A DNA stretch of 64,000 nucleotides from Brevibacillus laterosporus LMG 15441 (lineage in GTDB: Bacteria > Bacillota > Bacilli > Brevibacillales > Brevibacillaceae): positions 212,501 through 276,500 of the forward strand of contig NZ_CP007806.1 of NCBI RefSeq assembly GCF_000219535.2, read 5' to 3'. This document shows, piece by piece, positions 16,780 through 25,433 of this stretch; the first letter of the stretch is position 1, and every line of letters begins with the position of its first letter. The notes under the pieces were generated by a model, which saw nothing but the letters and a program-made list of their open reading frames with translations, ran no database searches and was not told where the DNA came from. Both the position numbers and the translations under genes were made by a program.

Positions 16780-17763
16780 ATGCAAAAGATGAAAGGCCTG
16801 CTAATCTCCATGTTATTAGTAGCAGGCATACTGGGAGGTTGTAATGAAACACCTGCTGAAAATAAAGGATCAACGACAGAAGGCGCATCTACAACAGCAG
16901 GTAAGGTAGATACAACTGAATGGCCAAGAACATTTAAGGATGCCTTAGGTAAAGAAATTGTTATTGAGAAACAACCAGAGAATATTGCTTCATTATGGTA
17001 TTTTTATCCTGAAATACTAATTGCATTAGGTGAGCCGCCTGCTGCTTCTACTGAAAAAGAGTATCTATCTTCTTTAACCTATTTAAAAGGAAAGCTGGAT
17101 TCTGCTGATGAATTAGGAGAAAAATTATCACCTAATATTGAAAAAATCCTATCGATAGAGCCTGACATTATTTTAGCAACTGAGAATCATGAAAAAATGT
17201 ATGATTCACTAGGAAAGATTGCGCCAGTCATTACGTTAAAATCCAAGGACATCTATGACGATTGGCAATATGGACTCCGTACAGTAGCCGAGATTATTGG
17301 AAAAGAAGATGAAGCGGAAAAAGTCATTGATAAAATGATGAAAGAAATCACAACTGGGCGCGAAGCATTAAAATCGATTGAAGGAGAGTCAGTAGCCCTT
17401 ATATTGTCGTGGGATGGAAAAACGTTTAATGTCCTAGGTGAAGGAAATCCGGTCTATATACTTGCGTTTGATAAAGAGAAGGGACTGGGACTTACACCAG
17501 ACCATATATTTAAAGGTACGACTAATAAATTTACTACGTTTGAAGGAATATCAACTGTTGAAGCAGACCATATTTTCCTTATCGGTGACATTACCAAAAA
17601 GGAAAAATTAATGAATGACTTAAAACAAAGCAATGTATGGAATAATCTCAATGCCGTTAAGAAAAGAAATGTTCATTTAATGGATGTGTCCGCTATTACT
17701 GGTGGCCCATTAGCTATCGAATACGCTTTACAAAATATAACAAGTGCCTTGCGTAAGCTCTAA
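16780..17763 (+). CDS. Iron-siderophore ABC transporter substrate-binding lipoprotein
   Basis: 327 residues. Lipobox LVAGILGGC with lipidated Cys21, a Thr/Ser/Gly-rich linker to about residue 45, then a periplasmic-binding-protein fold of the FeuA/YfiY/FhuD type (FKDALGKEIVIEKQPENIAS; LGEKLSPNIEKILSIEPDII; LLVDVSAITGGPLA-like C-terminus). It captures ferric siderophores at the membrane. No permease or ATPase gene lies nearby, so it must use components encoded elsewhere. SD ttggagga. It probably shares the Fur-controlled transcript with the AraC gene. Confidence 0.9.
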   Translation: MQKMKGLLISMLLVAGILGGCNETPAENKGSTTEGASTTAGKVDTTEWPRTFKDALGKEIVIEKQPENIASLWYFYPEILIALGEPPAASTEKEYLSSLTYLKGKLDSADELGEKLSPNIEKILSIEPDIILATENHEKMYDSLGKIAPVITLKSKDIYDDWQYGLRTVAEIIGKEDEAEKVIDKMMKEITTGREALKSIEGESVALILSWDGKTFNVLGEGNPVYILAFDKEKGLGLTPDHIFKGTTNKFTTFEGISTVEADHIFLIGDITKKEKLMNDLKQSNVWNNLNAVKKRNVHLMDVSAITGGPLAIEYALQNITSALRKL

Positions 17764-17794
17764 AAAGGCGAGAAAAATGAGGAGGGATTCATAT

Positions 17795-18133
17795 ATGCAT
17801 TACCAAGCTATTAATCTGAATGAGAAGCTATCTACATTCAACGATCTCTGGTCTCCGAAAGTCATTGCTGAAATAAATGACTATCAATTTAAGCTCATTA
17901 AGATTGCTGGGGATTTTATGTGGCACGAGCATCAAGGGACGGATAAGGTATTTATTGTGCTCGAAGGAGAGATGTTCATTGCTTTTCGTGATGGCCAAGT
18001 GAAAATTTCCAAGGGTGAGATGTTTATTGTCCCGGGGGGAGCCGATCATAAGCCTTTCGCCGAAAAGGAATGCCATATCATGTTGGTGGAGCCTAGAGGC
18101 GTAATAAACACTGGCGGTACTGAGTCCGAATGA
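17795..18133 (+). CDS. Small cupin-domain protein
   Basis: 112 residues. I take the ATG at 17795, directly behind gaggaggga, rather than upstream in-frame codons that overlap the previous gene. The single cupin fold has both metal motifs: WHEHQGTDKVFIVLEGE (His-x-His...Glu) and PGGADHKP. A bound divalent metal and a small-molecule or isomerase role are likely, but the substrate cannot be read from sequence. It lies 31 bp after the siderophore-binding protein and may be co-transcribed with it. Confidence 0.85.
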   Translation: MHYQAINLNEKLSTFNDLWSPKVIAEINDYQFKLIKIAGDFMWHEHQGTDKVFIVLEGEMFIAFRDGQVKISKGEMFIVPGGADHKPFAEKECHIMLVEPRGVINTGGTESE

Positions 18134-18197
18134 ACAGCAGCCAATGCGAAAACGCTATTCATAGACACACAGCTAAAACTACTTTTGCTGGAATGAG

Positions 18198-18368
18198 ATG
18201 TTCTGTGGCAGCTCCTTCTTACTTTTCGCCGATAGATCCGTTAAGGTGAACCCTATCATAAGTAACGGCAAGTTTTTTACAGAAAAGCTCGCAGGAGCCT
18301 GTATTTACATCATGCGAACCATAGGAGCAGGGGTAGGTCACACTCTGGTCGGAACGATGCGTAAATAG
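18198..18368 (+). CDS. Uncharacterised 56-codon ORF containing the dispersed repeat
   Basis: An open frame from ATG 18198 encodes 56 residues. Its middle, VKVNPIISNGK, is encoded by the dispersed repeat. The other repeat copy at 14861 reads VSLIISNGK in the same frame before an early stop. The sharing suggests both are remnants of one gene family or element. No SD, no known family. It may not be expressed. Confidence 0.3.
   Translation: MFCGSSFLLFADRSVKVNPIISNGKFFTEKLAGACIYIMRTIGAGVGHTLVGTMRK
18245..18273 (+). repeat. Dispersed repeat, second copy (first at 14861)
   Basis: The 20-bp core tatcataagtaacggcaagt is identical in both copies, and the 9 bp before it (ggtgaaccc / ggtgagcct) differ at two positions. 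Direct orientation. The 18369-18552 stretch after it shows no gene. Confidence 0.7.
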
Positions 18369-18552
18369 AATTCTGTGAGTTTATTTGTAATACAGAATGT
18401 ATATAAGGGCAAGGGAATACAAGTGTGAATTTCGTGAATAATTAATACATTATACCCATCGAGTCTGGCTCAAGTAGGTTTGCGTACACACCCTAGAATA
18501 GTGAATTTATTAAAATAACTTCTCAACGATCCGGACAACCTGGTGTAAATGC

Positions 18553-18882
18553 TCAAGAGTATGCAAATTGGTCCTCACTCACAATTGTATAATTGACAAT
18601 CAAGCGATGTGCATCTGGAATATTTAAGACCTGTTTCACAAATTCATAGAGATTTTCTACTTTTCGATTGTCCGTTGTCCGCCAACTAAAGACAAATTTC
18701 TTATGTATGTCTTTTGGCAACGCATTGGCAAAATAGCGAGTCGTTTGTTCGTTGGAAATGACGAACACCTGAAGAGTAGAAAAGATATTATTTCTAAACA
18801 ACCCTTCTTCTGCGTATTTCTTAATTTGATTATAGGCTTGGAATACGCCATCTTTGGCACTGACTTGCTTCAATTCAATTTG
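18553..18882 (-). pseudogene. hsdR: hsdR fragment, inverted segment
   Basis: The minus strand encodes QIELKQVSAKDGVFQAYNQI and continues through QVFVISNEQTTRYFANALP and FSWRTTDNRKVENLYEF to VSEDQF. This is the part of a type I restriction endonuclease R subunit that normally follows the NGLP motif of the N-terminal nuclease domain; the ELK of the PD-(D/E)xK active site is in it. It is oriented opposite to the rest of hsdR, and the NGLP-containing piece lies just to its right on the plus strand. It therefore represents an internal inversion. It cannot function alone. Confidence 0.85.
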
Positions 18883-18884
18883 AA

Positions 18885-19067
18885 CAAATTACGATTGAAC
18901 GTGAAGATGTATCTTTAGGTTCGATGTCTTTAGTGCTGTATTCCAATCAAGACATTGGTGGCGGAATCTCTACATATGAAGTTGTTCATCAGATTGCGAA
19001 ACAAAAGGCAAACATTGATGATCGTGATCGCCGATTTGACGTGACACTCTTAATCAATGGGTTGCCC
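18885..19067 (+). pseudogene. hsdR: hsdR fragment, N-terminal piece
   Basis: The frame reads QITIEREDVSLGSMSLVLYS then QDIGGGISTYEVVHQI and FDVTLLINGLP, typical of the nuclease domain of HsdR of the Staphylococcus/Bacillus type I family. The gene's true start and about the first 100 residues are missing. At 19067 it is joined directly to the downstream helicase piece, skipping everything between NGLP and the helicase motif Ia region. Confidence 0.85.
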
Positions 19068-21269
19068 AAATGCTCATTGATCGAAAAGACTTGGATAATC
19101 AAACCACGATAGAATTCACCAAATTTGCTTCCGAGTTTAATACCGGTATTTCTTCTGATAATGCCAAGTCTAATAGCTTGATTGTCGGAACCGAAAGTGC
19201 GAAAGAGCTGAGTAATACTCTACTATCTGATACCAATTCCAATACAGTGATTATTACCACTCGCCAAAAAATTGGAAGCTGCCTTGCGTTATGCTCAAAG
19301 ACAAGAAGAACAAAAAGGCACCCAACGTTTTAAGAAACTGCTGGGGCAACATATTGTCTTTGTCGTAGATGAGTGTCATCGTGCGTTAAGTGCTGAAGGG
19401 ATGGAAGTGATTAGGGGGTTCTTTCCAAATTCTACATGGTTTGGTTTTACAGGTACGCCGATATTTAATGAAAATAAAAAACAAGCTAAAGGCCAATTAG
19501 CTCGTATCACTCGTGATCAATATGGAGAAGTTTTGCACACTTATACCATTAAGAATGCATTAGATGATGGCGCTGTTTTAGGGTTCCAAGTAGAGCATGA
19601 AGATACGATTGAACCCACATCATTAAATAATTATATTTTTAATCAACTTCGTCTAAATGAAAAATACGCCAATTTTAGTAATGATGAAATTAACGATATG
19701 ATCGATCAAATGGATGGAAGAGAGAAGGAATCATATCTTGAACCATCTACTTTCGAAAGTGATGATCATATTCAAAAAGTCATTCATAAGATTTTTCGAC
19801 CAGATAATGCCTATATCAAATTTGATTTCCAAAACGGTCGCCCGCAAAAGTCTGCCATCTTAACAACAAGTTCCATTGATATGGCGAAACGCTACTATAA
19901 GGCAATCAAGGAAATGACCAAAGATCCAGAATGGTTGACGAAAGAATTTGCTGGACATCCGATCCGAACAGGGCGTACGATTGAAGATCCGGACTTCCCT
20001 CGGATTGCCGTCACCTATTCGATACAAGAAAACGAAGATAATTCCAAACAAATTCAAGATGAAATGAAAGAAATTATTAAGGACTATAACGATTATTATA
20101 ATACAGCTTGGTCGATAGAAGATATTGAACGATATAATGGTGATATCAACAATCGTTTAGCTCGTAAGAAAGCAGAATTCAAAGAATTTGGGAAACAAAT
20201 TGACCTTGTTATTGTTGTGGATCGCTTATTGACTGGATTCGATGCACCCACAATTCAAACGTTATTTGTGGATCGAAATTTAAGTTATGCCAATTTGATC
20301 CAAGCCTTTTCTCGGACCAATCGTACCTATCCTGGAAAGAAAAAAGGATTGATTGTAACATTCCGAAAACCTTCGACAATGGAACATAATGTAGAAGAGG
20401 CGACGAAGTTATATTCTCAAGCACAAGAGGAATCTAATCTTGTTTATCCAACTTATGATGAATCGAAGAAACGATTCCAAAAGGCTCATAAAACATTGAA
20501 AAAACTGGTGCCAAATCCAACCGACATTGACGAGCACTCTCCACTTGAAACTCGGATTGAATTTGTGAAAGCTTTTCAAGAGTTAAATAATTCCTACGAA
20601 GCTTTAGTTACGTATGATGATTATAACGATGAAATGGAGAAATCAAAAGCACTCCAAGATCAGGTAAAGACCTTAGAAGAATATATTGGCGTGTACAACA
20701 CGGTTAAGGGATCGCTAGTCGATGAAAGAGACGGTGATAGACCAGGAGGACCAGATTTCTCAGACATTGAATTCTATGGAGAAAATGCGATTAAGATCTA
20801 TGATATTGACTCAACCTATATTGACCGATTATTAGAAACGTACTCAGCCAATAATCAGAATATCCGTGACGAGATCGAAAAAGTACTTCAAAAACTGAAA
20901 AAATCAGAAATTGTTAAAGCGGTATACCGTGCGATTTTAAATGCCATTGATGCCAAAGAAATAAATTCAGAGGAAGATACTTTTGTAGTGAAACGACGTT
21001 TCTTCACCGAATCCTATAATAAAGCGATTGGAGAATTTGCGAAAGCTTGGTTTGTGGATGAAGGAGAGCTGCATTCATCTGCTGTTCAATATGTAATAGG
21101 ATCAGAGCCTATTCCAAATATCGGGGGAATTATTGACAGCAAGCAATTTGATAAGTTTAAAGCCGTACACCCAGATGCAAAACCGTTAAAATATGGACCA
21201 GAAATGAAGCGTCAGTGGAGAAAGACGTTAGATGAAGTCATTGTACCTTTGAAGGATGAGTTGAGATAA
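19068..21269 (+). pseudogene. hsdR: hsdR fragment, helicase and C-terminal part with frameshift
   Basis: It begins MLIDRKDLDNQTTIEFTKFA and runs through TESAKELSNTL. A six-A run at 19266-19271 then carries one extra base (TRQK-IG versus TRQK-LEAALRYAQ). The second frame is open for 665 codons: VFVVDECHRA (DECH box), FGFTGTPIF (motif III), VVDRLLTGFDAPTIQTLFVD, QAFSRTNRTYPGKK and the helical C-terminal domain ending VIVPLKDELR. The Walker A segment (GSGKT) is nowhere in the window. No hsdM or hsdS is adjacent. The restriction function must be dead. Confidence 0.9.
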
Positions 21270-21492
21270 AATCGTTTTGCAATTAATGCTTTTTAAAAGG
21301 GGGCATACTCGCAGGAATGCTTGACTTGACCGCCAAACATTAGTTGCCTATTATACAATCACTCCATCTAGCACTGTAAAAAATGATTCAGGAACTCTTG
21401 AAATTTGAAGGTACTGGAAAATAAAACAAAATACGTATAAAATAGTTATATTATGTTAGAAAGTAACTATTTTTTTGAGAGGAGAGAACCCA

Positions 21493-21555
21493 ATGTCAGG
21501 ATTCGGCGTTTCTGGTTTAATAATTCTTGGTGTCATTCTGATTGTCATTATATGA
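21493..21555 (+). CDS. YjcZ-like small membrane peptide
   Basis: 20 codons, MSGFGVSGLIILGVILIVII, behind a gagaggag SD. The Gly-rich start followed by one hydrophobic helix resembles YjcZ-type sporulation peptides. After the TGA the same frame continues IIVVNRKNKKR to a TAA, so the original gene may have had a sense codon (for example TGG) there and a basic tail. The truncated IS element ends about 40 bp downstream. Confidence 0.45.
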   Translation: MSGFGVSGLIILGVILIVII

Positions 21556-21596
21556 ATAATAGTTGTAAATAGGAAAAATAAAAAACGATAACATTA

Positions 21597-22035
21597 GCCC
21601 ATTTCTCATTTGGCCGTGAGGCGCAAAAATTTCGATTCAGCTTGTTTTCGGAGATAACAACCTTCTCTTTGCGCCCAAAGAATTTTCGTTTTTTACGGAT
21701 TAGCGCTTGTATCCCAAGTTCCTTCATGATGCGATATACACGTTTATGATTGACTTTTAATCCGTACCTTCTAAATAACCACACTTTTATTCGGGGATAC
21801 CCGTAAATGCCTTTGACCTCTTTTAACACTCCATGATCATTCTTCTTAATTTTTCATTTACCAATTGTTTTGAGGTGGGGTGTTTCTCACGAGAAAGCCA
21901 CTTGTAAAAACCACTACGAGATACTTTCGTAATTTTACACAATAAAGTAATAGAATACTTTTTAGACAATTCTTTAATAAGCTCGAAAAAACAGCGTTTA
22001 TCTTTCGGTTTCACCTCTTTTCTAGACCTAGCCAC
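21597..22035 (-). pseudogene. IS3-family transposase OrfB, frameshifted and truncated
   Basis: The first 65 residues (CFFELIKELSKKYSITLLCK then VSRSGFYKWLSRE) end in a frameshift near 21829. The next frame continues EVKGIYGYPRIKVWLFRRYG and LNRNFCASRPNEKWA, the end of the HTH_21 region. Similarity stops exactly where the DDE catalytic core (normally TDITY...) should begin. OrfB is normally about 280 residues; roughly half is lost. Confidence 0.88.
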
Positions 22036-22319
22036 TTTTTTAAGAATTCGTTCTCTGCGCGTAATCGAACTATCTCTTCCTCCATACTCTCTGGCCTTGT
22101 TCGTGGTCTTCCTCTAAGAGGATTTTTTGTTCTCCCGCGGTTTTCATCTAGTCCCTGTATACCTTCCTTTCTATAATGATTAACCCATCCTCTTAAAATA
22201 GAAGGATCACTAATGCCGAGATCCCTTGTAAGTGTTTTGTACCCTTGTTCACCGTTCAAATAGAGCTGTACGGCTTTTAATTTAAAATCCTTTGAATATG
22301 TTTTTCTAATTTTCCCCAT
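22011..22319 (-). CDS. IS3-family transposase OrfA
   Basis: 102 residues. N-terminal HTH of the IS150/IS3 OrfA type (RKTYSKDFKLKAVQLYLNGE, then LGISDPSILRGWVNHY). A C-terminal leucine-zipper-like segment (MEEEIVRLRAENEFLKKWL) is used for OrfA/OrfAB multimerisation. It is intact. Its 3' end overlaps orfB in another frame, as in elements that use programmed -1 frameshifting. With orfB broken, OrfA alone could only act as a repressor. Confidence 0.85.
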   Translation of the reverse strand: MGKIRKTYSKDFKLKAVQLYLNGEQGYKTLTRDLGISDPSILRGWVNHYRKEGIQGLDENRGRTKNPLRGRPRTRPESMEEEIVRLRAENEFLKKWLGLEKR

Positions 22320-22392
22320 AGAAAATTCCCCTCCTAGTTAATACAGTAAGGGGTCTTACTTCTTACTGTCTACTAAAAGGGGATAATATCAA

Positions 22393-22730
22393 TAATAGAG
22401 GTTTAGCTTCTTTTAGCGTTTTCTGCTATTCCTCCCGTTCCTTTCTACTTACAACCCTTACCGATCAGCCAGCTCCCAAGATATAGCCTGTTCCTTTAAT
22501 ACCAAACAAATTGTTTCCTTACTTAGTTAGTCCACTTTCTCTCCAAGCTGATTCATTAAAAAAATAGTTGTCTCACATGTGATAAGTTGTACGACGGAAA
22601 TCATTTTAGAATGAATGAGCCGTGTTCAGCTATTCATTGAAGATAACTAGAATAATAAATATCCCTAATAATGTAAAATGATTATATTTTTGGTAAAATA
22701 CACTTATACAAAGGGAAGGAGATAAAAACA
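22393..22730. other. Intergenic region between the IS remnant and a secreted-protein gene
   Basis: No intact gene seen. The minus strand near 22470-22560 reads MNQLGEKVD, stop, LSKETICLVLKEQAISWELADR, stop, which may be a decayed short gene. The repeat at 22618 and the AT-rich promoter region of the 22731 gene fill the rest. Confidence 0.4.
22618..22650 (+). repeat. Dispersed repeat, second copy
   Basis: agccgtgttcagctattcat then tgaagataactag matches the element at 13583-13610 with one deletion and a few substitutions. A weaker similarity (tgttcagctatatatt) lies at 23849. Each sits upstream of a small or secreted-protein gene. Confidence 0.55.
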
Positions 22731-23270
22731 ATGAAAAAAATTAGAAATTTATATTCCGTTCCTGTTGCGTTATTCATTACAGCTGTAGTAGTCACTGGTG
22801 CTAACGCTCATCCAATTGCTCCTACCGTTTCACAAGAAGTTTCTACTAACGTTAATTCTGATCATATTACGAAGCCAAAGGTTTCTAGTGCTGTAGCAAG
22901 TAAAGGAAATATTGATGGAAACGCAATAGTGCCTTACGTTTCAATTGCCAAAGATGAGGATGTCAGTTATAAATCTGGTCAAGGTTCCTTTGTCTTCGAT
23001 TACTCTTCTCATAATGGCAAGTACCCACACCTACGAATACACGTGGAGAATACGGGGAGCAAAAGTTTCCGGCTAGAACTTCTTTCTGAGGACGGTACAG
23101 AAATTTGGGGTATCGAGCCTGTGAAAGCTGGTGAAGTAGTTGAGTATGTGGTTCCGAAAACCAATAAATATTACGGCGAGGGTGAGTATAGACTTAGATT
23201 TGCTGGAACAAAAGGGAGTGCTGTAAAGGCAAGGGTAAATGTACGCTCTTTAACACCTAACGATATATAA
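22731..23270 (+). CDS. Secreted protein of unknown function
   Basis: 179 residues. The signal peptide ends near ANA (residues 25-27). A low-complexity Ser/Val/Thr region follows to about 75, then a compact beta-rich domain (about 80-175) with GSFVFDYSSHNGKYPHLRIH and GEYRLRFAGTKGSAVKARVN. This looks like a small beta-sandwich of the kind found in extracellular or spore-associated proteins. SD gggaagga. No family recognised. It shares its upstream repeat with the small-ORF locus at 13.6 kb. Confidence 0.7.
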   Translation: MKKIRNLYSVPVALFITAVVVTGANAHPIAPTVSQEVSTNVNSDHITKPKVSSAVASKGNIDGNAIVPYVSIAKDEDVSYKSGQGSFVFDYSSHNGKYPHLRIHVENTGSKSFRLELLSEDGTEIWGIEPVKAGEVVEYVVPKTNKYYGEGEYRLRFAGTKGSAVKARVNVRSLTPNDI

Positions 23271-23335
23271 AAAGGATTGCATCAGCGTTGTAGCTGAATT
23301 TTTGTTATGAAAACTCTTAAAGAGGGATAAAGCAA

Positions 23336-23686
23336 ATGACTAAAGAGGCTTTGGAACAAAGGGTAGAAAGGTTAGAGTTTTATCTAAACTTGATGAGGGA
23401 GTTTGCAGTAGATCCAGAAACGTTTGCCTTGTGGGATTATGTTATTTCAGAAGGGTTAAATGAGAACTAGACCAATCAGATTTTAGATGTACTAAGAGAG
23501 CATCATGGTCATGTAAAATCCGCTGTAGAGGCTGGTGCTTCCATTCCCGATTTAGAAGACTTATGTACCAAAATGATTCCACTTCTTCACGTTGAAGGGA
23601 GAACCACCAATAAGGAAAAGGTAATGCAGGTTTTAAGAAGAGCTAGTAAATTACCTATGTTTCCCTATTTGAAAAAACATCTTTAG
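23336..23686 (+). pseudogene. Small gene interrupted by an in-frame amber codon
   Basis: ATG 23336 opens MTKEALEQRVERLEFYLNLM, and the frame runs 44 codons to TAG at 23468-23470. It then continues without another stop for 71 codons (TNQILDVLREHHGHVKSAVE ... MFPYLKKHL) to TAG at 23684. Both halves are charged helical sequence and read as one protein of about 115 residues, reminiscent of the DUF1878 family (RxERLEFY start). A single change from a CAG or AAG codon would explain the stop. A weak SD (aagaggga) precedes it. Confidence 0.6.
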
Positions 23687-23702
23687 ATTATAAAAAGTAA
23701 AC

Positions 23703-23740
23703 CAAACGTCTGAATCTAAAATCGGACGTTTGTGCTTTTA
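23703..23740 (+). terminator. Terminator after the amber-interrupted gene
   Basis: aaacgtctga pairs with tcggacgttt (one G-U), followed by a TG-rich then T-rich tail. Confidence 0.7.
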
Positions 23741-23912
23741 TTATCATGATTTATTCCTTTCAAATTAGGATAGGGAACTGTAGCCCCTTTATTTTTGAAT
23801 ATAAAAAGCGCCTCTCTTAGATGAGAAAGACGTTTTACATTTCTGCTTGTTCAGCTATATATTCTGCAGAGGAACTTAATATATCTATTTTTTTCAAGGA
23901 GTGGTTGAGAAG

Positions 23913-24101
23913 ATGATCATATTCATAGTTGAGTATATGTTGAAGATATTTTTAATAAGCTTTGGCGTTTATTTTTTGCTGAATATTCTTCAGATTCTTC
24001 GACAAAGGAATTTCATTAAACAAAAGGGAAATGATGAGCTTGTAAAAGTACTAAAAGAACTTTCTAATGCGTTAGAAAAAAAGAATAGTCCCTTAGAGTA
24101 A
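23913..24101 (+). CDS. Small single-pass membrane protein
   Basis: 62 residues from ATG 23913, behind aaggag at 23896-23901; an in-frame GTG at 23901 overlaps the SD and is unlikely to be used. One long hydrophobic helix (residues 1-25) is followed by a charged amphipathic, probably coiled-coil tail (ELVKVLKELSNALEKKN). No family recognised. The 190 bp after it are AT-rich and hold no gene. Confidence 0.55.
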   Translation: MIIFIVEYMLKIFLISFGVYFLLNILQILRQRNFIKQKGNDELVKVLKELSNALEKKNSPLE

Positions 24102-24295
24102 TGAAAGAAATTTTTAAAAATAATTGATTACCCTTTTGGATGAATGGTTACCTTTAGTCTCAACAACAGCATTTTAATTCAGTAAAAATAAAATTACATA
24201 ATAAAAATAAAGTGCCCATTAAAAATACAGTTGCTTCCGAAGCCCTCCCTATGAAATAAATAGAGTAACAGAAACAGCTTCAACAGAAAGCAGGG

Positions 24296-24928
24296 ATGAA
24301 CATGAAGGCAGTACCTTACTTTTCACAATGGGAGTCTCGTCAGTTAGTATCGGACTTTTTATCCGGCAAATTACATCCTGCTGATGATCCCTTATGGCAC
24401 TTGTCTGGAGCAATTGATCGGGATGAGTATGCACGGTGGAGCTTCCATATTTGCGGGATGGCTTGTTTAAAAATGCTGCTTGCCGATTGGCAGGATCGGA
24501 TTATCTCAACGCTTGAACTGATGAAGCAGTGCCGGGATTATGGTGGCTATGTGGTTCAGGAGGATGGAAGTATTAAAGGCTTGTTCTACCGTCCGTTTGT
24601 GTCTTTTATAGCCGAAAAATATGGGCTCCAAGCCGAGGTGAAGGAGCATACTCCCATTGAAGAGATTTATGATCTACTTGACCAGGGCTATGTGTACATG
24701 GCTTCCGTCCACCCTACGATTCGGACGCCAGAGGTGACACCGCCCAACCAAGGGGGGCATCTGGTGTATGTGTTCGGAAGAGATGCTAAGCGTCGGGAGC
24801 TCATCTTCCACAATCCGTCTGGCAACACAGTTGCTAGTCAGGAGAATGTGCATCTTAGCTGTGAAGAATTTGCTCGCTTTTATGCCAAGCGCGGGATTTT
24901 GATTAAAGACCCCAGACCAGTCGTGTGA
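24296..24928 (+). CDS. C39-like cysteine peptidase domain protein
   Basis: 210 residues, Peptidase_C39_2 type. Catalytic Cys53 lies in ICGMACLKMLLADW, His155 in NQGGHLVYVFGRD and the third residue Asn173 in FHNPSG. There is no signal peptide and no ABC transporter domain, so it is a free-standing intracellular or cell-associated papain-like hydrolase and not a bacteriocin exporter. Substrate unknown. Codon use resembles the core genome. It stands alone. Confidence 0.8.
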   Translation: MNMKAVPYFSQWESRQLVSDFLSGKLHPADDPLWHLSGAIDRDEYARWSFHICGMACLKMLLADWQDRIISTLELMKQCRDYGGYVVQEDGSIKGLFYRPFVSFIAEKYGLQAEVKEHTPIEEIYDLLDQGYVYMASVHPTIRTPEVTPPNQGGHLVYVFGRDAKRRELIFHNPSGNTVASQENVHLSCEEFARFYAKRGILIKDPRPVV

Positions 24929-25363
24929 TACTTAACTGCTAAAAGCAAGTGTATTGGTGCATTGTTAGGAGAAGTTATTTGTAATTGGTAAGAAGTATAA
25001 AAGACTTCCGTTTTTTATTGTGACGCAAGCTCAAAATATCAATTTTTATACTTAATCTGTTGCTGACAAGTCGAGTGGAAAACAGGAAATTCATCCTGTA
25101 TAGCCTCGACTTTTTTGTTGCATATAAATACAAACGAAAGACTAAATATTAAATTTTTCAGGGATTTGGAAGCATGTATTTTAGATAAGTAATCCTCCCT
25201 TTATAAAACGGCTAGTGAACAAAAAATAACATACCCATACCCGGAGTAATGACTCCGTTATCTATATATCGCTTGAGAAAACATAATCCCCGCTTTGTTT
25301 TTACAGCCTAATATATTCCAAAAATATTGCAAAAGAGGCCTCATTTAGCAAGGAAAACAAGCC
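24929..25363. other. Intergenic region
   Basis: Contains one terminator (25068-25116) and otherwise AT-rich DNA in which I recognise no gene on either strand. Its right end is the promoter of the 25434 gene. Confidence 0.5.
25068..25116 (+). terminator. Intrinsic terminator
   Basis: aagtcgag (25068-25075) pairs with ctcgactt (25105-25112). An inner stem acagga/tcctgt extends it, and TTTTTT follows. Confidence 0.8.
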
Positions 25364-25408
25364 TTGACAATTATGACCAAAATAATGATAATAATAATCG
25401 TTTTCAAT
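25364..25408 (+). promoter_or_regulatory. Promoter with overlapping Fur box
   Basis: TTGACA at 25364-25369, 17-bp spacer and GATAAT at 25387-25392. A Fur-like repeat (aatgataataataatcg then ttttcaat) covers the -10 and start region, so the following gene should be iron-repressed. Confidence 0.78.
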
Positions 25409-25433
25409 TAAAAGAAGTGAGGAGTCTTACTGA

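Larger units (their letters stand above)
21597..22392 (-). mobile_element. Truncated IS3-family insertion sequence
   Basis: The minus strand carries a complete IS3-type orfA and a broken, truncated orfB. The right end near 22365-22392 (actgtctactaaaagggg then ataatatca) probably holds the terminal inverted repeat, since orfA starts 46 bp inside it. The left end is lost at about 21597, where the orfB similarity stops abruptly. The DDE domain is missing, so the element cannot move itself. Confidence 0.8.

Noticed and set aside
10600-24200. CRISPR array or intact prophage in the accessory region
   Set aside because: No regularly spaced 24-40-bp repeats are present, and no capsid, portal, terminase or tail genes are seen; the repeats found are single pairs or short tandems.
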